Shown here: positions 1 to 12,000 of the stretch, piece by piece
Layout: each line of letters opens with the position of its first letter
Numbering within the stretch: the first letter of the stretch is position 1
Source: Balaenoptera acutorostrata
Taxonomy: Eukaryota; Chordata; Mammalia; Artiodactyla; Balaenopteridae
Assembly (NCBI RefSeq): GCF_949987535.1
Contig: NC_080075.1
Location: 59,741,636 to 59,805,635, forward strand
Length of the DNA: 64,000 nucleotides
Reading direction: 5' to 3'
Notes under the pieces: generated by a model
Told to the model about the DNA's origin: nothing
Databases searched by the model: none
What the model saw: the letters and a program-made list of their open reading frames with translations, nothing else
Program-made: the position numbers and the translations under genes

Positions 1-470
1 AATATGGAGTGCCACCTGTATTCCTCCATTTTACGTAAGGGACCTGAGCATCTCTGGATTTTGGTATCTGTGGGGGCTCCTGAAACCAATTCCCCGCAGA
101 TACTGAGGGAGGACGGTACATCCTTGGGGGTGGGGTGGGTGTGGAGGTGTGAAGATTCAAGATGAATCGCCAGCAGTAAAGTCCCAGTGACAGAATTATA
201 AATATACCGATGGAAATGGAAAAACAAAATCAACAGACTTGGCGACTGGATGACTTTCAGTCATTTGGGGAATTGGAGTTCTATGCAGGTAAACTAAGGA
301 AGAACCTAACTGTGTAAACAGAGTAAGAAAAGAAAACGATTAAAGGGGAAAGGTTGGAAGAGGAAACACAGGGCAAGGAGATTATTTGAGGTCTGGTGGG
401 GAAGGTGATTTCTGATCTAAAAATCGTTGTAGAATTGGTAATTTGGCAATGAAGGCAGGCAATTTGGGGG
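1..470. other. Unassigned non-coding DNA
   Basis: No gene or clearly recognisable repeat is seen. The plus strand is purine-rich in the second half and merges into the probable L2 stretch that follows. Confidence 0.5.
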
Positions 471-1146
471 GTTGTGTTTGGTAGGGAATTGGAAATCTCA
501 GAAGGAACTGAGATTCAGAAGTGAGGTCAGTACCGGTGAGATAGGTTTAAGAGTATTTCGTGTTGATGTGATAATTGCTAGGTCCAAGGGAGTAGGTCTG
601 ATTGCACAGAGAGAGATGTGCATGGTAAAGAGAAGAGACCTGCAGAAGACGTCTGAAATGTTTCCATTTGAGGGCTGGGAGGAGAAAGGTGCCGGTGCAA
701 TGGAGACTGAGAAGGAACAGTAGGAAAAGGAGACCAGAGGGCACAGAGGAAAAACAAAACAGTTTTAGGAGAGGATAGCCACATCGAAGGTTCCAGAGGG
801 GTCAAGTAGGGGGGAGGACTGTGATGAGACCATAGTGTTTCCTCTTAGAAAGATATTGGAGATGTTTGAAAAAGCATTTTCAGTGAAGTATTTGATGTGG
901 AAGCCTGATTACTGGGAGCTGAGAGGTGAATGAGGGATGGAGAGCCATGGGTAGTGAATGGGATTTGTGTATGATGTTGATGGATGGAAGGAGGGTTGCT
1001 TGACGTGGGGACACGTGGAAAAGGCATCTTACCGTAAGGGATAAAGGGAAGAGATGAACGTTCAAGAGAGGGTGAGGAGCTGATTAATGTGACAAAATCT
1101 AGGAGGAGGCATGAAGGATGGAAACCTGTAGCTGAAATTCGGTCTC
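471..1146 (-). repeat. Probable ancient L2 LINE fragment, antisense
   Basis: The plus strand is rich in G and A and resembles the reverse complement of the L2 coding region, with phrases such as 'ttttcagtgaagta' and 'gggagctgagaggtgaatg'. The same style resumes after the LTR at about 1890, which suggests that the LTR landed inside it. The family call rests on remembered sequence style and is tentative; small open frames here have no protein-like features. Confidence 0.4.
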
Positions 1147-1826
1147 TGTACACCAGTACTGAATTGAATCTCAGAGACAGTTTTGAGTGAAGTAGAAAAG
1201 AATAGCTTTACTTCTTTGTCAGGCAAAGGGGGCCACAGCGGGCTAATGCCCTCAAGACGGTGTCCAGATCTGGAGGGGGTAGTGAGGAGTTTTATAGTAA
1301 TGGTTCAAAGAGGAGGGCGTGATCAGCTCGTGGACATTCTTCTGATTGGTTGGTGGTGACGTAAGTGGGAGTCAGCATCATTAACCTTCTGATTCCAACT
1401 GGTCTGGGGTCTACATGCTTGTGGGCAGCATACAGTTAATTTCTTTCACCTGGTGGGGATTTCAGTATCTGCAAAACAGCTCAAAGATATTGTTATGGAT
1501 ATCCCTTGATGGGGAACCAGGACCCTGCCCCTAAGGCTGCACTATTGTTTTTTGACTGCCCCTCCCTTGTCTCCACATCCCCTCCCTTCCCTGATTGGCA
1601 ACTGTTTGAACCTGCCCTTTGGAACTCAGGGAAGGTCATGGAGGCTGAATGAAGCCTATTTCCTGCAAACAAGAAACGGGGGACACGGAAAGACTTTTGT
1701 GCCCAGGAGCCCCAAGGGTCCTTCTCTGGTTCAAACCAAAGCCCAGGGATCACCATTAGCACAGGAGAGGAGTTGGGATTCCTCCTCCCTGCAGACTAGA
1801 GAGAGGCCGGAGGGGCAGATGAAACA
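1147..1826 (-). mobile_element. Solo LTR of an endogenous retrovirus (copy A)
   Basis: Read on the minus strand the segment begins TGTTTC and ends GTACA, giving the TG...CA ends of an LTR. A TATA-like CTATAAAA lies near 1290-1297 and a variant poly(A) signal AGTAAA at 1207-1212 about 80 bases downstream, so U3, R and U5 can be laid out. It shares the phrase 'tttcagtatctgcaaaacagctca' (about 1461-1484) with the LTR at 49561-50214. No gag, pol or env sequence adjoins it, so it is a solo LTR left by recombination. I see no convincing target duplication, so the ends may be off by a few bases. Confidence 0.6.
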
Positions 1827-1849
1827 GTGAAGTTACTTTGAGGTGAAGG

Positions 1850-1898
1850 TGGCACGGGGGTGGGGGTGGGGGTGGGACGGGGGTGGTGGTGGTGAGGG
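1850..1898 (+). repeat. G-rich tract with G-quadruplex potential
   Basis: Repeated GGGGGTGGG units are followed by GGTGGTGGT. At least five runs of three or more G, separated by one or two bases, occur on the plus strand, which meets the usual G-quadruplex pattern. It lies just beyond the upstream (minus-strand 5') end of LTR copy A. Confidence 0.75.
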
Positions 1899-2260
1899 AG
1901 AGAACGTTTTCAGTGAAGTAGGAGGCTCAGAAAGAAGGGGATGGGGTATTTGAAGATTAGAGTAGGATGGGTTGAAATTGCTGCCATATGGAGCAGGAAG
2001 GACAGTTAATAAGGATGAATAAAAGGATTAGTGGGCAGCTGAGGCGGAATAACAGAGATTTATAATGGAGCTGGTCAGCTGGCTTTTATAGTTTTCTACA
2101 GTTTGGGGACAGGAGTGGATAAAATGGATGAATAGGTTTAGCCAGGGCTGGGGATTGGCAAGATGAGAGAGATCATAGGGTGGGATAGATCTGGGAAGAG
2201 GACTTCAGGGTGTTTCTGCGTATCTGTATTTAACAACAGAGACCCCTGGGATGGGTCACT
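1899..2260 (-). repeat. Probable L2 LINE fragment, antisense, continuation
   Basis: The text resumes with 'ttttcagtgaagtaggaggc' and a G/A-rich antisense pattern like that before the LTR. It is interpreted as the other half of one L2 copy split by the LTR, with some duplicated or lost sequence at the junction. Confidence 0.4.
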
Positions 2261-3501
2261 GAGAGAGGCCTCAGAGTCTTGAATGCCACAGCACAAATGA
2301 GCTCACTAGCTCTCTTTCACTCAAGAACTTCTCCGAGGAGGTCTTCCTGGTATGGTACCTTTCAAAGGTGAGTTTTCATGGGAAGGAGCGAGGAAAAATG
2401 AAGAGCCCTGCTAAGGGGGTTAGGACAGTGTTGGAAATCAAAGGCATTGAGGATCCTGGGACCACAGAAGTCTCCCAGATGGAGGGGGCAGCTCCTTGGC
2501 CTCTAATCTGTGTCAAGAATTGCATCATGTAATCCTTTCTCTAAGGCTGTGAATTAAACACAGAAGGCTGAGACTTGTGCCCCAGGTTGCCTGGGTTGGG
2601 AATAAGAAAATGAGCCAGGATTCCAGCCTAGGTTTGTATGACACCAAAGTGCATGAACCACTCACTGCCCCACACCACCATCTTCCTTGAAGCTTTAGAA
2701 GGTTCCATGAAGGGAAGTCTCTGGTTGGTCCTGAAGAGGTTTTGGACCACCAGCACCATCCTGACTCTGCTCATCAGGGAGCAGATTCACAAGCACAGTA
2801 GGTTTGGATAGGAGTGTAGCTGCCTTTCTGTAAAGCGTGACCAATAACCAGGGAGGTGATTGCTTCTGGTGTGCTGTAAATTCCTCATGACTCATTTCTT
2901 TGGAGAATGCTTCCTCAAGTTGGCTTTTCAATTCTCTTCACATAAGCTTGGACATTTGTGTTCAAACTTCAGTTTAAAGACATTCTGAAGTGTCTCTTGT
3001 CTACTTAATTCTACCTTCTATTTCCCTCTTGGTGGAAGCAGAATGGGTTAGAATTTGAGCTAGAGAAGGACATGTCATTCACTTGCCTTCCGGTGGAGAT
3101 CTCCTGACAGGAGTCACTATGCACTGTGTCCCTGGCCGTGGACAGAGACCCTCAGAGAGGGCAACATGGTGGTAACTGACAATGAATGAACTAAAGATTC
3201 ACAAAAAGGATGCAACCTGAGGGACCATGTGAGCCGAGGAGAGCTGCAAGCATAAGTAATGTGGGGAACAGGAGCCTGAAGCCAAAAGCAGGCCCAAAGG
3301 CTGCAGTTAGAGGCTTGTATGCCTTAAAAAAATAAAAACAGTGCCCCTGGGGCTACACTATGCTCAGGCAAGGCAATATTTTAGAAGAAGAATAGGTGAC
3401 CTTTCATTTCTGAGCTTTATTTTGCTCAGAGCTGGGAATGGAGGCAAACAGTGTGAAGGGAAGACTTCTAGCAGCTACTTTTGGTTAGTTTTTAAGTTCA
3501 C
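2261..3501. other. Mostly unassigned DNA with a MIR relic
   Basis: About 2540-2660 resembles a decayed MIR in reverse orientation ('gagccaggattccagcctagg'). The rest shows no gene and no recognisable repeat. The 78-codon minus-strand frame at 2695-2931 has no splice or protein-family support. Confidence 0.45.
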
Positions 3502-4036
3502 TATTATGATAGGCAGCCTCTACAATGGCCTCCAGTGATCTCCACATACTGGTATTCATATCACTGTGTAGGAGTGAGTGCTAGGCCTAGTGATGTGTTT
3601 CTAACAAGTAGAATGTGGTACAAGTAATGGTCTTCGCTTCCAAGATTAGGTTACAAAAAAGACTGTGACTTTGTCCCACTGCCTCGTCTTGCCCTCCCAC
3701 CTGCTTTCTCTGATGGAGTCAGCTGCCGTGTTGTGGACTGTCCTATGGAGGCCCATGTGGCAAGGAGGCGAATGAGGACTCCAGTCAACAGCCAGTGAGG
3801 ACCTGAGACCCTCAGTCCAACAACCTCCAAGGAACTGAAGGCTGCCAACAACCACAGGAGCTTGGAAGTGAATCTCCCTCCTGTTGAGTCTTGCGATGAC
3901 TATCGCCCGAGTTGATCTTGATCATGGCCTTGTGACTCTCAGTCATAGGACCCGTCGGAAACTGTGAGTTAATAAGTGTGTATTTAAGATGTTATGTTTT
4001 GGGATAATTTATTACACAGAAGTAGATAACGAATAC
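3502..4036 (+). mobile_element. MaLR (MLT1-class) LTR
   Basis: The segment follows the MLT1-type layout: an opening 'aggcagcctctacaatggcc', a middle with 'aggcccatgtggcaagga', and the typical end 'ataatttattacacagaagtagataacgaata'-like text, of which the closing part at 3999-4036 is most diagnostic. MaLR LTRs are non-coding relics common to placental mammals. The copy is heavily diverged and no internal sequence is attached. Confidence 0.7.
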
Positions 4037-4834
4037 AACTCTATGACTTCCCACGTGACCACTCCATCCACCATTGGCGTAAAATAGGTTCTTCCTGGAA
4101 AGACAGAAGAGAGCGCTTTATAATCACTCTGGGCCATATAGCATTGCTGCCCCTGAGTCTGTGACACCCTGATCCTCCTTGCCAAGAGCATCGATGACCT
4201 CCTGAAATAGAACTGGAGAGGCCAAAATCTCAATGCCTTCGGATGGTGCCTGTTACACTGCTTGGACCCCTGTATGTAAAAGGCTGTGAAAATTCTTTGG
4301 TTTTGTGGCTCAGTAACACTAAGAACCTACTGGGGAGATGGGCAGGTTAGTTAGTGGTAGAAAGATCAAGTTTTAGGCCAGGGTAGAGTAGAGCCAGGCC
4401 TTGATCACCTGGGGACTCTCCTCTCCATAGGACTCTGCTTCTTGACTGGGCTCTGTTCCAGTGGGTGGGGCATCCCTGTCGACTCTCAGACAATGTCCTG
4501 CTCTTCCTGACCTCATCACAGCACACTCTCCCTAATTTTCTGAACTACTAACCACACTGCTTTTCATTAACCCTGGATCCCAACCAAGTGTTTTTCTGAC
4601 ACCAGCCTTTTAAGCTACCTACACTTAAAAAAAAATTGCTTTATATACTGATGGTTTTACCTAACATTCTTAATTCCAACTCTATCCTGTCTCCTGCCAC
4701 AGCTATCATAGATTTGGCTTTAAAAGAGGTTTTAGTGTTTTTTCCCTCAAGGCCAGTATCTTATCCTTCATTATACCACTCACAGGCAATCGTTAGGGAG
4801 CTCCTTGGAAATATTTTCAGTTTGTTCTTAGATA
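4037..4834. other. Unassigned non-coding DNA
   Basis: No gene or clear repeat is seen. It ends at the TA dinucleotide into which the mariner inserted. Confidence 0.45.
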
Positions 4835-4836
4835 TA

Positions 4837-6128
4837 TTGGGTGGGCCAAAAGGTTAGTTCTTTTTTCCCATAAGATGGCTCTAGTAGCACTTAGTTGCCT
4901 TTAACTTCATTCAAAACAATTTTGTTAGATTGCATATGACAGCTGTCATATCAGCATGCATTTAAAAAAAGACTTACCAAAATTGGTGAATTTTTGTGTA
5001 GCCATTTTAATATTGAAGATGGAAGAAAAAAAGCAACATTTTCGGCATATTATGCTTTATTATTTCAAGAAAGGTAAAAACACAACTGAAACGCAAAAAA
5101 AAAGATTTGTGCAGTGTATGGAGAAGGTGCTGTGATCGAACGTGTCAAAAGTAGTTTGCGAAGTTTCATGCTGGGGATTTCTCACTGGACGATGAAATCT
5201 ACCCGTCTTACTGGATGGGTAGACCAGTTGAAGTTGACAGTGATCAAATCGAAACAATAATTGAGAACAGTCAAAGTTATACCACATGGGAGAGAGCTGA
5301 CATACTCAAAATATCCAAATCAAGTGTTGAAAATTATTTGCACCAGCCTGGTTATGTGAATTGCTTTGATGTTGGGTTCCACATAAGTTAAGAGAAAAAA
5401 ACCTTCTTGACCATATTTTCACATGCACTTCTCTACTGAAATGTAATGAAAACGTTCCATTTTTAAAACAAACTGTGATGGGCGATGAACAGTGGGTACT
5501 GTACAACAATGTGGAACAGAAGAGATCGTGGGGCAAGGGAAATGAACCATCACCAACCACACCAAAGGCTGGTCTTCATCCAAAGAAGGTGATGTGTGTA
5601 TATGGTGGGATTGGAAGGGAGTCCTCTATTATGAGCTCCTTCCAGAAAACCAAACGATTAATTCCAACAAATACTGCTCCCAATTAGACCACTTGAAAGT
5701 GACACTCAACGAAAAGCGACCAGAATTAGTCAACAGAAAATGCATAATCTTCCATCAGGATAATGCAAGACCACTTGTTTCTTTGAAGACCTGGCAAAAA
5801 ATGTTACAGCTTGACTGGGAAGTTCTGATTCATCCGCTGTATTCACAGACATTGCACTTTCGGATTTCCATTTATTTTGGTCTTTACAAAATTCTCTTAA
5901 TAGAAAGAATTTCAGTTCCCTGGAAGACTGTAAAAGACACCTGGAACAGTTCTTTCCTCAAAAAGATAAAAAGTTTTGGGAAGATGGAATTATGAAGTTG
6001 CCTGAAAAATGGCAGAAGGTAGTGGAACAAAAGGGTGAATACGTTGTTCAATAAAGTTCTTGGTGAAAATGAAATATGTGTCTATCATTTTTACTTAAAA
6101 CACTGAAGACGCTTTTTGGCCCACCCAA
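4837..6128 (+). mobile_element. Full-length mariner DNA transposon
   Basis: The element is 1292 bp, the usual size for a mariner. Its ends are inverted repeats: the left starts TTGGGTGGGCCAAAA and the right is its exact complement over the first 15 bases. It is flanked by TA on both sides (4835-4836 and 6129-6130), the hallmark of Tc1/mariner insertion. Movement is by a DDD transposase acting on the inverted repeats. The copy is structurally complete but its transposase gene is broken, so it is not autonomous. Related mariners are known in cetartiodactyl genomes. Confidence 0.92.
5019..6054 (+). pseudogene. Mariner transposase, broken
   Basis: The reading region starts at the ATG of 5019 (MEEKKQHFRHIMLYYFKKG...) and ends at the TAA at 6052-6054. 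Its 1036 bases are not a multiple of three, and the protein-like text moves between frames. The N-terminal part is the helix-turn-helix DNA-binding half. The catalytic half shows 'FHQDNARPLVSL' near 5751-5787, carrying the second catalytic aspartate, and 'QTLHFRISIYFGL' near 5845-5883, where the family has a conserved SD before the YHLF-like motif; that aspartate is not visible in this frame. Frameshifts also occur before about 5475. The protein cannot be active; only the inverted repeats could still serve as substrate. Confidence 0.85.
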
Positions 6129-6130
6129 TA

Positions 6131-6465
6131 GAAACCTATTGGACTTATTTACAGAACAGAAATAGACTCACAGACATAGAAAACCAAATTAAGGTTACCA
6201 AAAGGGAAAAGGGGGGAAGGGATAAATTAGGAGTTTGAAATTAAAATATACGTACTACTATATATAAAACAGATAACCAACAAGGACCTATAGTACAGGG
6301 AACTATACTTAATATCTTGTAATAACCTATAATGGAAAAGAATCTAAAAAAGAATATATACGTGTGTGTATATATATATATAACTGAATCACTTTGCTGT
6401 GTACCTGAAACTGATACAACATTGTAAATCAACTATATTTCAATAAAAATTTTAAAAAAGATAAG
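6131..6465 (+). mobile_element. L1 3' end, sense
   Basis: This is a 5'-truncated LINE-1 3' untranslated region in plus orientation. It contains 'gtacctgaaactgatacaacattgtaaatcaactatatttcaataaaaa', whose AATAAA near 6441 is followed by an A-rich tail. A (TG)n/(TA)n stretch lies at about 6357-6382. It begins close to the right end of the mariner, so the mariner may have inserted at or near its left margin. Confidence 0.8.
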
Positions 6466-6639
6466 AGATGCTACATAAGAAAATATCTTATGCTGGCATA
6501 CTTTTGACAAGATCATGTGTGCATTTCTCTCCTTCTATACTTAGAATAGAAGGAATTATATTACATTTGAATTTCGGGTACTTATTATTAAAACTGAAAG
6601 ATCAGGGAAGTACTCCTTCTCCTTCCTTGACCCCAGATG

Positions 6640-7746
6640 ACAGTTACTTCAGACCTTCTCTCTCCTCAAACCTCCAATACCTCTCCCAACATTGCTTTAA
6701 GCTGGTGACCACGCGTCCTACTTTATTGAGGACATCAAAGCAACTGAAAGATGCTTCTACAGTGTCAAATCACCTTCAAATTCACATCAAACTCCTCCAC
6801 TTGTGCACAAGCTCCCATTCTCCTCTTGCTCTTTTCAGGACATCACTTCAGCAAGTCTCCACTTCTTTCTTACACCATTGACTTTTTGTTCTTTACTGGA
6901 TCATTCTTATGGACATACTATTATATCTCCCATCTTAAAAAGGGAATCTTCTCCCGAGTCTACTTTCTCCACCAGCTGCCAACCCATTTCTTTGCACCTG
7001 CTGCAACAATAATCCTAGAAAATGGTATCTATGCTCACTGTCTCTAATTTCTTGCCTCCTGATTTCTCTTGAAACCTACTTAATCAGGCTTTTTCTCAAA
7101 TCCTTCCATAGAAATGGCTCTTGTCAAGGTTACCTATGACCTCCACATTGTTATACCCCATGGCTAGTTGTCAGTCTTCATCTTACTTGAACTGTTAGCA
7201 GCATTTGAGACACGTGTTCAGTCCCTGCTCTTTGATACACTTTCCCTGCTTGGCTTCCAGTGTACCATACCCTCCTGGCCACTCCTCCTTGGCTTCCTTT
7301 GCTGGTTCCTTTTCTTCTCTCAGATCTCATAATGTAGGAATGTTCTAGGGCTCAGTCCTTGATCCTCTCCTGTTTTTCTCTACATACTCACTTCCTTGGT
7401 GATCTCCTCCAGTCCCATGTCTATAAATGCCATCTATGTGCCTGCCAGTGAGTACAAAATTGTTATGTCCAGCTCAGACTTTTATACTCCAAATTCTTAT
7501 AGCCATCTGTCTACTTTGCATCTATATTTGGATGTCTAATTGACTTCTTAAACCGAATCTGTACGAAACTGAGTTCCTGTTCCCCTGATTGTTGCCAAAC
7601 CTGTAACAGTTGTAGCCTTCCCCATCTTAGTTGATAGTGATCCATTATTCCATTATTTAAGCCAAAAAAATTGGAGTTATGTTTGACTCTATTCTTTCTC
7701 TCACGCCCCGTTTAAACAGTCAGGAAATCCTGTTGACTTTAGCTTT
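6640..7746 (+). pseudogene. L2 LINE reverse-transcriptase region, 5' part of a split copy
   Basis: This is an ancient L2 retrotransposon in plus orientation. Around 7140-7215 the text is a decayed form of the RT block that reads 'dLSAAFDT' in L2 ('gaactgttagcagcatttgagac'). Around 7392-7440 'ttggtgatctcctccagtcc...ataaatgccatctatgtgcc' stands where L2 encodes the YADD catalytic box, now reading CACQ-like residues. Frameshifts and stops are everywhere. The copy is interrupted by an L1 at 7747 and resumes at 16153. The start is approximate. Confidence 0.7.
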
Positions 7747-8250
7747 TTTTAATATTGAAGTATAGTTGATTTACAATATTGTGTTAGTTTCAGGTATACA
7801 GCAAAGTGATTCAGTTATATATCTTTTTCAGATTATATTCCATTGTAGATCATTATGAGATATTGAATATAATTTCCTGTGCTATACAGCGGATCCTGTT
7901 GCTTATCTATTTTATGTATAGTAGTTTGTATCTGTTAATCCCATACTCCTAATTTGCCCCTCCTTCACTCCCTCTCCCCTTTGGTAACCATAAGTTTGTT
8001 TTCTATGTCTGTCTGTTTCTGTTTTGTACATAGATTCATTTGTATTATTTTTTAGATTCTACTTGTAAGTGATATCATATAATACTTATATTTCTCTGTC
8101 TGGTTTACCTCATTAAGTATAATATTCTCTAGGTCCATTCATGTTACTGCAAATGGCAATATTTCATTCTTTTTTATGAGTGAGCACTATTCCATTGTGT
8201 GTATGTGTGTGTGTATATATATATATATATACACACACACATACACACAC

Positions 8251-8298
<48 letters not shown>

Positions 8299-8648
8299 GT
8301 ATATATACATACCATATCTTCTTAAGCCAGTTGTATGTTGATGGGCACTTGGGTGTTTTCCATGTCTTGGGTATTATAAATAGTGCTGCTTTGAACACTG
8401 GGATGAATGTATCTTTTTGAATTAGAGTTTTCATTTTTTCTGGATATATACCCAGAAGTGGGATTGCTGGATCATATGGTAGCTTTATTTTTAGTTTTTT
8501 AAGGAACCTCCATACTGTTTTCCAGTGGCTGCACAAATTTATATTCTCACTAACAGTGTAGGATGGTTCCTCTTTGCTCCACCCCTTTCCAGCATTTATT
8601 ATTTGTAGACTTTTCGATGATGGCCATCATGACAGGTGTGAGGTGAAA
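7747..8648 (-). mobile_element. Older L1, antisense, 3' half of a split copy
   Basis: A LINE-1 inserted in reverse orientation into the L2. A near-identical TSD flanks the whole insertion: 'ttgactttagcttt' at 7733-7746 and 'ttggctttatcttt' at 16153-16166. The 3' UTR is at the left. At 8331-8536 on the minus strand the C-terminal end of ORF2p is visible ('[26 protein letters not shown]'). The copy is interrupted by the younger L1 at 8664 and continues at 15998. Confidence 0.85.
8197..8315. repeat. Compound (TG/TA/CA) microsatellite
   Basis: Runs of GT, TA, CA with TACA interruptions, then TA again, sit in the ORF2 C-terminal part of the older L1, replacing the 'MEYYSA' region. It is a good candidate for length polymorphism and can form Z-DNA or cruciform structure. 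Confidence 0.9.
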
Positions 8649-9032
8649 CCTCATTGCAGTTTTTTTTTTTTTTAACATCTTTATTGGAGTATAATTGCTT
8701 TACAATGGTGTGTTAGTTTCTGCTGTATAACAAAGTGAATCAGCTATGCATATACATATATACCCATATCTCCTCCCTCTTGCATCTCTCTCCCACCCTC
8801 CCTATCCCACCCCTCTAGGTGGTCCCAGAGCACTGAGCTGATCTCCCTGCGCTATGTGGCTGCTTCCCACTATTTATCTATTTTGCATTTGGTAGTATAT
8901 AAGTGAGAGTGCAACTCTCTCACTTCGTCCCAGCTTACTCTTCCCACTCCCCATGTCCTCAAGTCCATTCTCTACATCTGCGTCTTTATTCCTGTCCTGC
9001 CCCTAGGTTCTTCAGAACCCTTTTTTTTTTTT

Positions 9033-12000
9033 TTAGATTCCATATATATGTGTTAGCATACGGTATTTGTTTTTATCTTTCTGACTTACTTCACTCTGTA
9101 TGACAGACTCTAGGTCCATCCACCTCACTACAAATAACTCAATTTCGTTTCTTTATATGGCTGAGTAATATTCCATTGTATATATGTGCCACATCTTCTT
9201 TATCCATTCATCTGTCAGTGGACACTTAGCTTGCTTCCATGTCCTGGCAATTGTAAATAGAGCTGCAGTGAACATTGTGGTACATGTCTTTCTTTGAATT
9301 ATGGTTTTCTCAGGGTATATGCCCAGTAGTGGGATTGCTGGGTCATATGGTAGTTCTATTTTTAGTTTTTTAAGGAACTTCCGTACTGTTCTCCTTAGTA
9401 GCTGTATCAGTTTACATTCCCACCAACAGTGCAAGAGGGTTGGTTCCCTTTACTCCACACCCTCTCCAGCATTTATTGTTTGTAGATTTTTGATGATGGT
9501 CTTTCTGACTGGTGTGAGGTGATACCTCACTGTAGTTTTGATCTGCATTTCTCTAATGATTAGTGATGTTGAGAATCCTTTCCTGTGTTTGTTCACAATC
9601 TGTATATCTTCTTTGGAGAAATGTCTATTTAGGTCTTCTGCCCATTTTTGGATTGGCTTGTTTGTTTTTTTGATATTGAATTGCATGAGCTGCTTGTAAA
9701 TTTGGGAGGTTAATCCTTTGTCAGTTGCTTCGTTTGCAAATCTATTCCTCCATTCTGAAGGTTGTCTCTTCATCTTTTTTATGGTTTCCTTTGCTGTGCA
9801 AAAGCTTTTAAGTTTCCCCATTTCCCCAAAGGTCCCATTTGTTTATGTTTGTTTTTATTTCCATTTCTCTAGGAAGTGGGTCAAAAAGGATCTTGCTGTG
9901 ATGTATGTCATAGAGTGTTCTGCCTATGTTTTCCTCTAAGAGTTTGATAGTGTCTGGCCTTACATTTAGGTCTTTAATCCATTTTGAGTTTATTTTTGTG
10001 TATGGTGTTAGGGAGTGTTCTAATTTCATTCTTTTATATGTAGCTGTCCAGTTTTCCCAGCACCAGTTATTGAAGAGGCTGTCTTTTCTCCATTGTATAC
10101 TCTTGCCTCCTTTGTCAACGATAAGGTGAATCTCTGGGCTTTCTATCCTGTTCCATTGATCTATATTTCTGTTTTTGTGCCAGTACCATACTGTCTTGAT
10201 GACTGTAGCTTTGTAGTATAGGCTGAAGTCAGGGAGCCTGATTCCTCCAGCTCTGTTTTTCTTTCTCAAGATTGCTTTGGCTATTCGTGGTCTTTTGTGT
10301 TTCCATACAAATTGTGCAATTTTTTGTTCTAGTTCTGCGAAGAATTGGTAGTTTGATAGGGATGCGTTGAATCTGTAGATTGCTTTGTGTAGTATAGTCA
10401 TGTTCGCAATGTTGATTCTTCCAATCCAAGAACATGCAATATCTCTCCATCTGTTTGTATCATCTTTTAATTTCTTTCATCAGTGTCTTATAGTTTTCTA
10501 CATACAGATCTTTTGTCTCCTTAGGTAGGTTTATTCCTAGGTATTTGATTCTTTTTGTTGCAGCGGTAAATGGGAGTGTATCCTTAAATTCTCTTTCAGA
10601 TCTTTCACCGTTAGTGTATAGGAATGCAAGAGATTTCTGTGCATTAATTTTGTATCCTGCTACTTTACCAAATTCATTGATTAGCTCTAGTAGTTTTCTG
10701 GTAACATCTTTAGGATTCTGTATGTGTAGTATCATGTCATCTGGAAACAGTGACAGCTTCACATCTTCTTTTCCGATTTGGATTCCTTTCATTTCTTCTT
10801 CTTCTGTGATTGCTCTGATTTTTTCTTTGATTGATTCTGAAAACAATGTTGAATAATAGTCGTTAGAGTGGGCAACGTTGTCTTGTTCCTGAACTTAGTG
10901 GAAATGGTTTCAGTTTTTCACCATTGGAGATGATGTTGGCTGTGGGCTTGTCATATGTGGCCTTTATTATGTTGAGGTAAGTTCCCTCTATGCCTACTTT
11001 CTGGAGGGTTTTTATCATAAATGGTGTTGAATTTTGTCAAAAGCTTTTTCTGCATCTATTGAGATGATCATATGGTTTTTATTCTTCAATGTGCTAATGT
11101 GGTGTATCACATTGATTGATTTGCGTATATTGAAGAATCCTTGCAATCCTGGGGTAAACCCCATTTGATCATGTTGTATGATCCTTTTAATGTGCTGTTG
11201 GATTCTGTTTGCTACTATTTTGTTGAGGATTTTTGCATCTATGTTCATCAGTGATATTAACCTGTAGTTTTCTTTTTTTGTGACATCTTTGTCTGGTTTT
11301 GGTATCAGGATGATACCTCGTAGAATGAGTTGGGAGTGTTCCTCCTTCTGCTATATTTTGGAAGAGTTTGGGAAGTATAGGTGTTAGCTCTTTTCTAAAT
11401 GTTTAATAGAATTCACCTGTGAAGCCATCTGGTCCTGGGCTTTTGTTTGTTGGAAGATTTAAAATCACAGTTTCAATTTCAGTGCTTGTGATTGGTCTGT
11501 TTATATTTTCTATTTCTTCCTGGTTCATTCTCGGAAGGTTGTGCTTTTCTAAGCATTTGTGCATTTCTTCCACGTTGTCCATTTTATTGACATATAGTTG
11601 CTTGTAGTAATCTCTCATGATCCTTTGTATTTCTGCAGTGTAAGTTGTTACTTCTCCTTTTTCATTTCTAATTCTATTGATTTGAGTCTTCTCCCTTTTT
11701 TCTTGATGAGTCTGGCTAATGGTTTATCAGTGTTGTTTATCTTCTCAAAGAACCAGCTTTTAGTTTTATTGATCTTTGCTATTGTTTCCTTCTTTTCTTT
11801 TTCATTTATTTCTGATCTGATCTTTATGATTTCTTTCCTTCTGCTAACTTTGGGTTTTTTTTTTTCTTCTTTCTCTAATTGCTTTAGGTGTAAGGTTAGG
11901 TTGTTTATTTGAGATGTTTCTTGTTTCTTGAGGTAGGATTATATTGCTATAAAATTCCCTCTTAGAACTGCTTTTTCTGCATCCCGTAGGTTTTAGGTCG

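Noticed and set aside
8220..8300. CRISPR-like array of short repeats
   Set aside because: It is a dinucleotide microsatellite with no spacers, in a mammalian genome.
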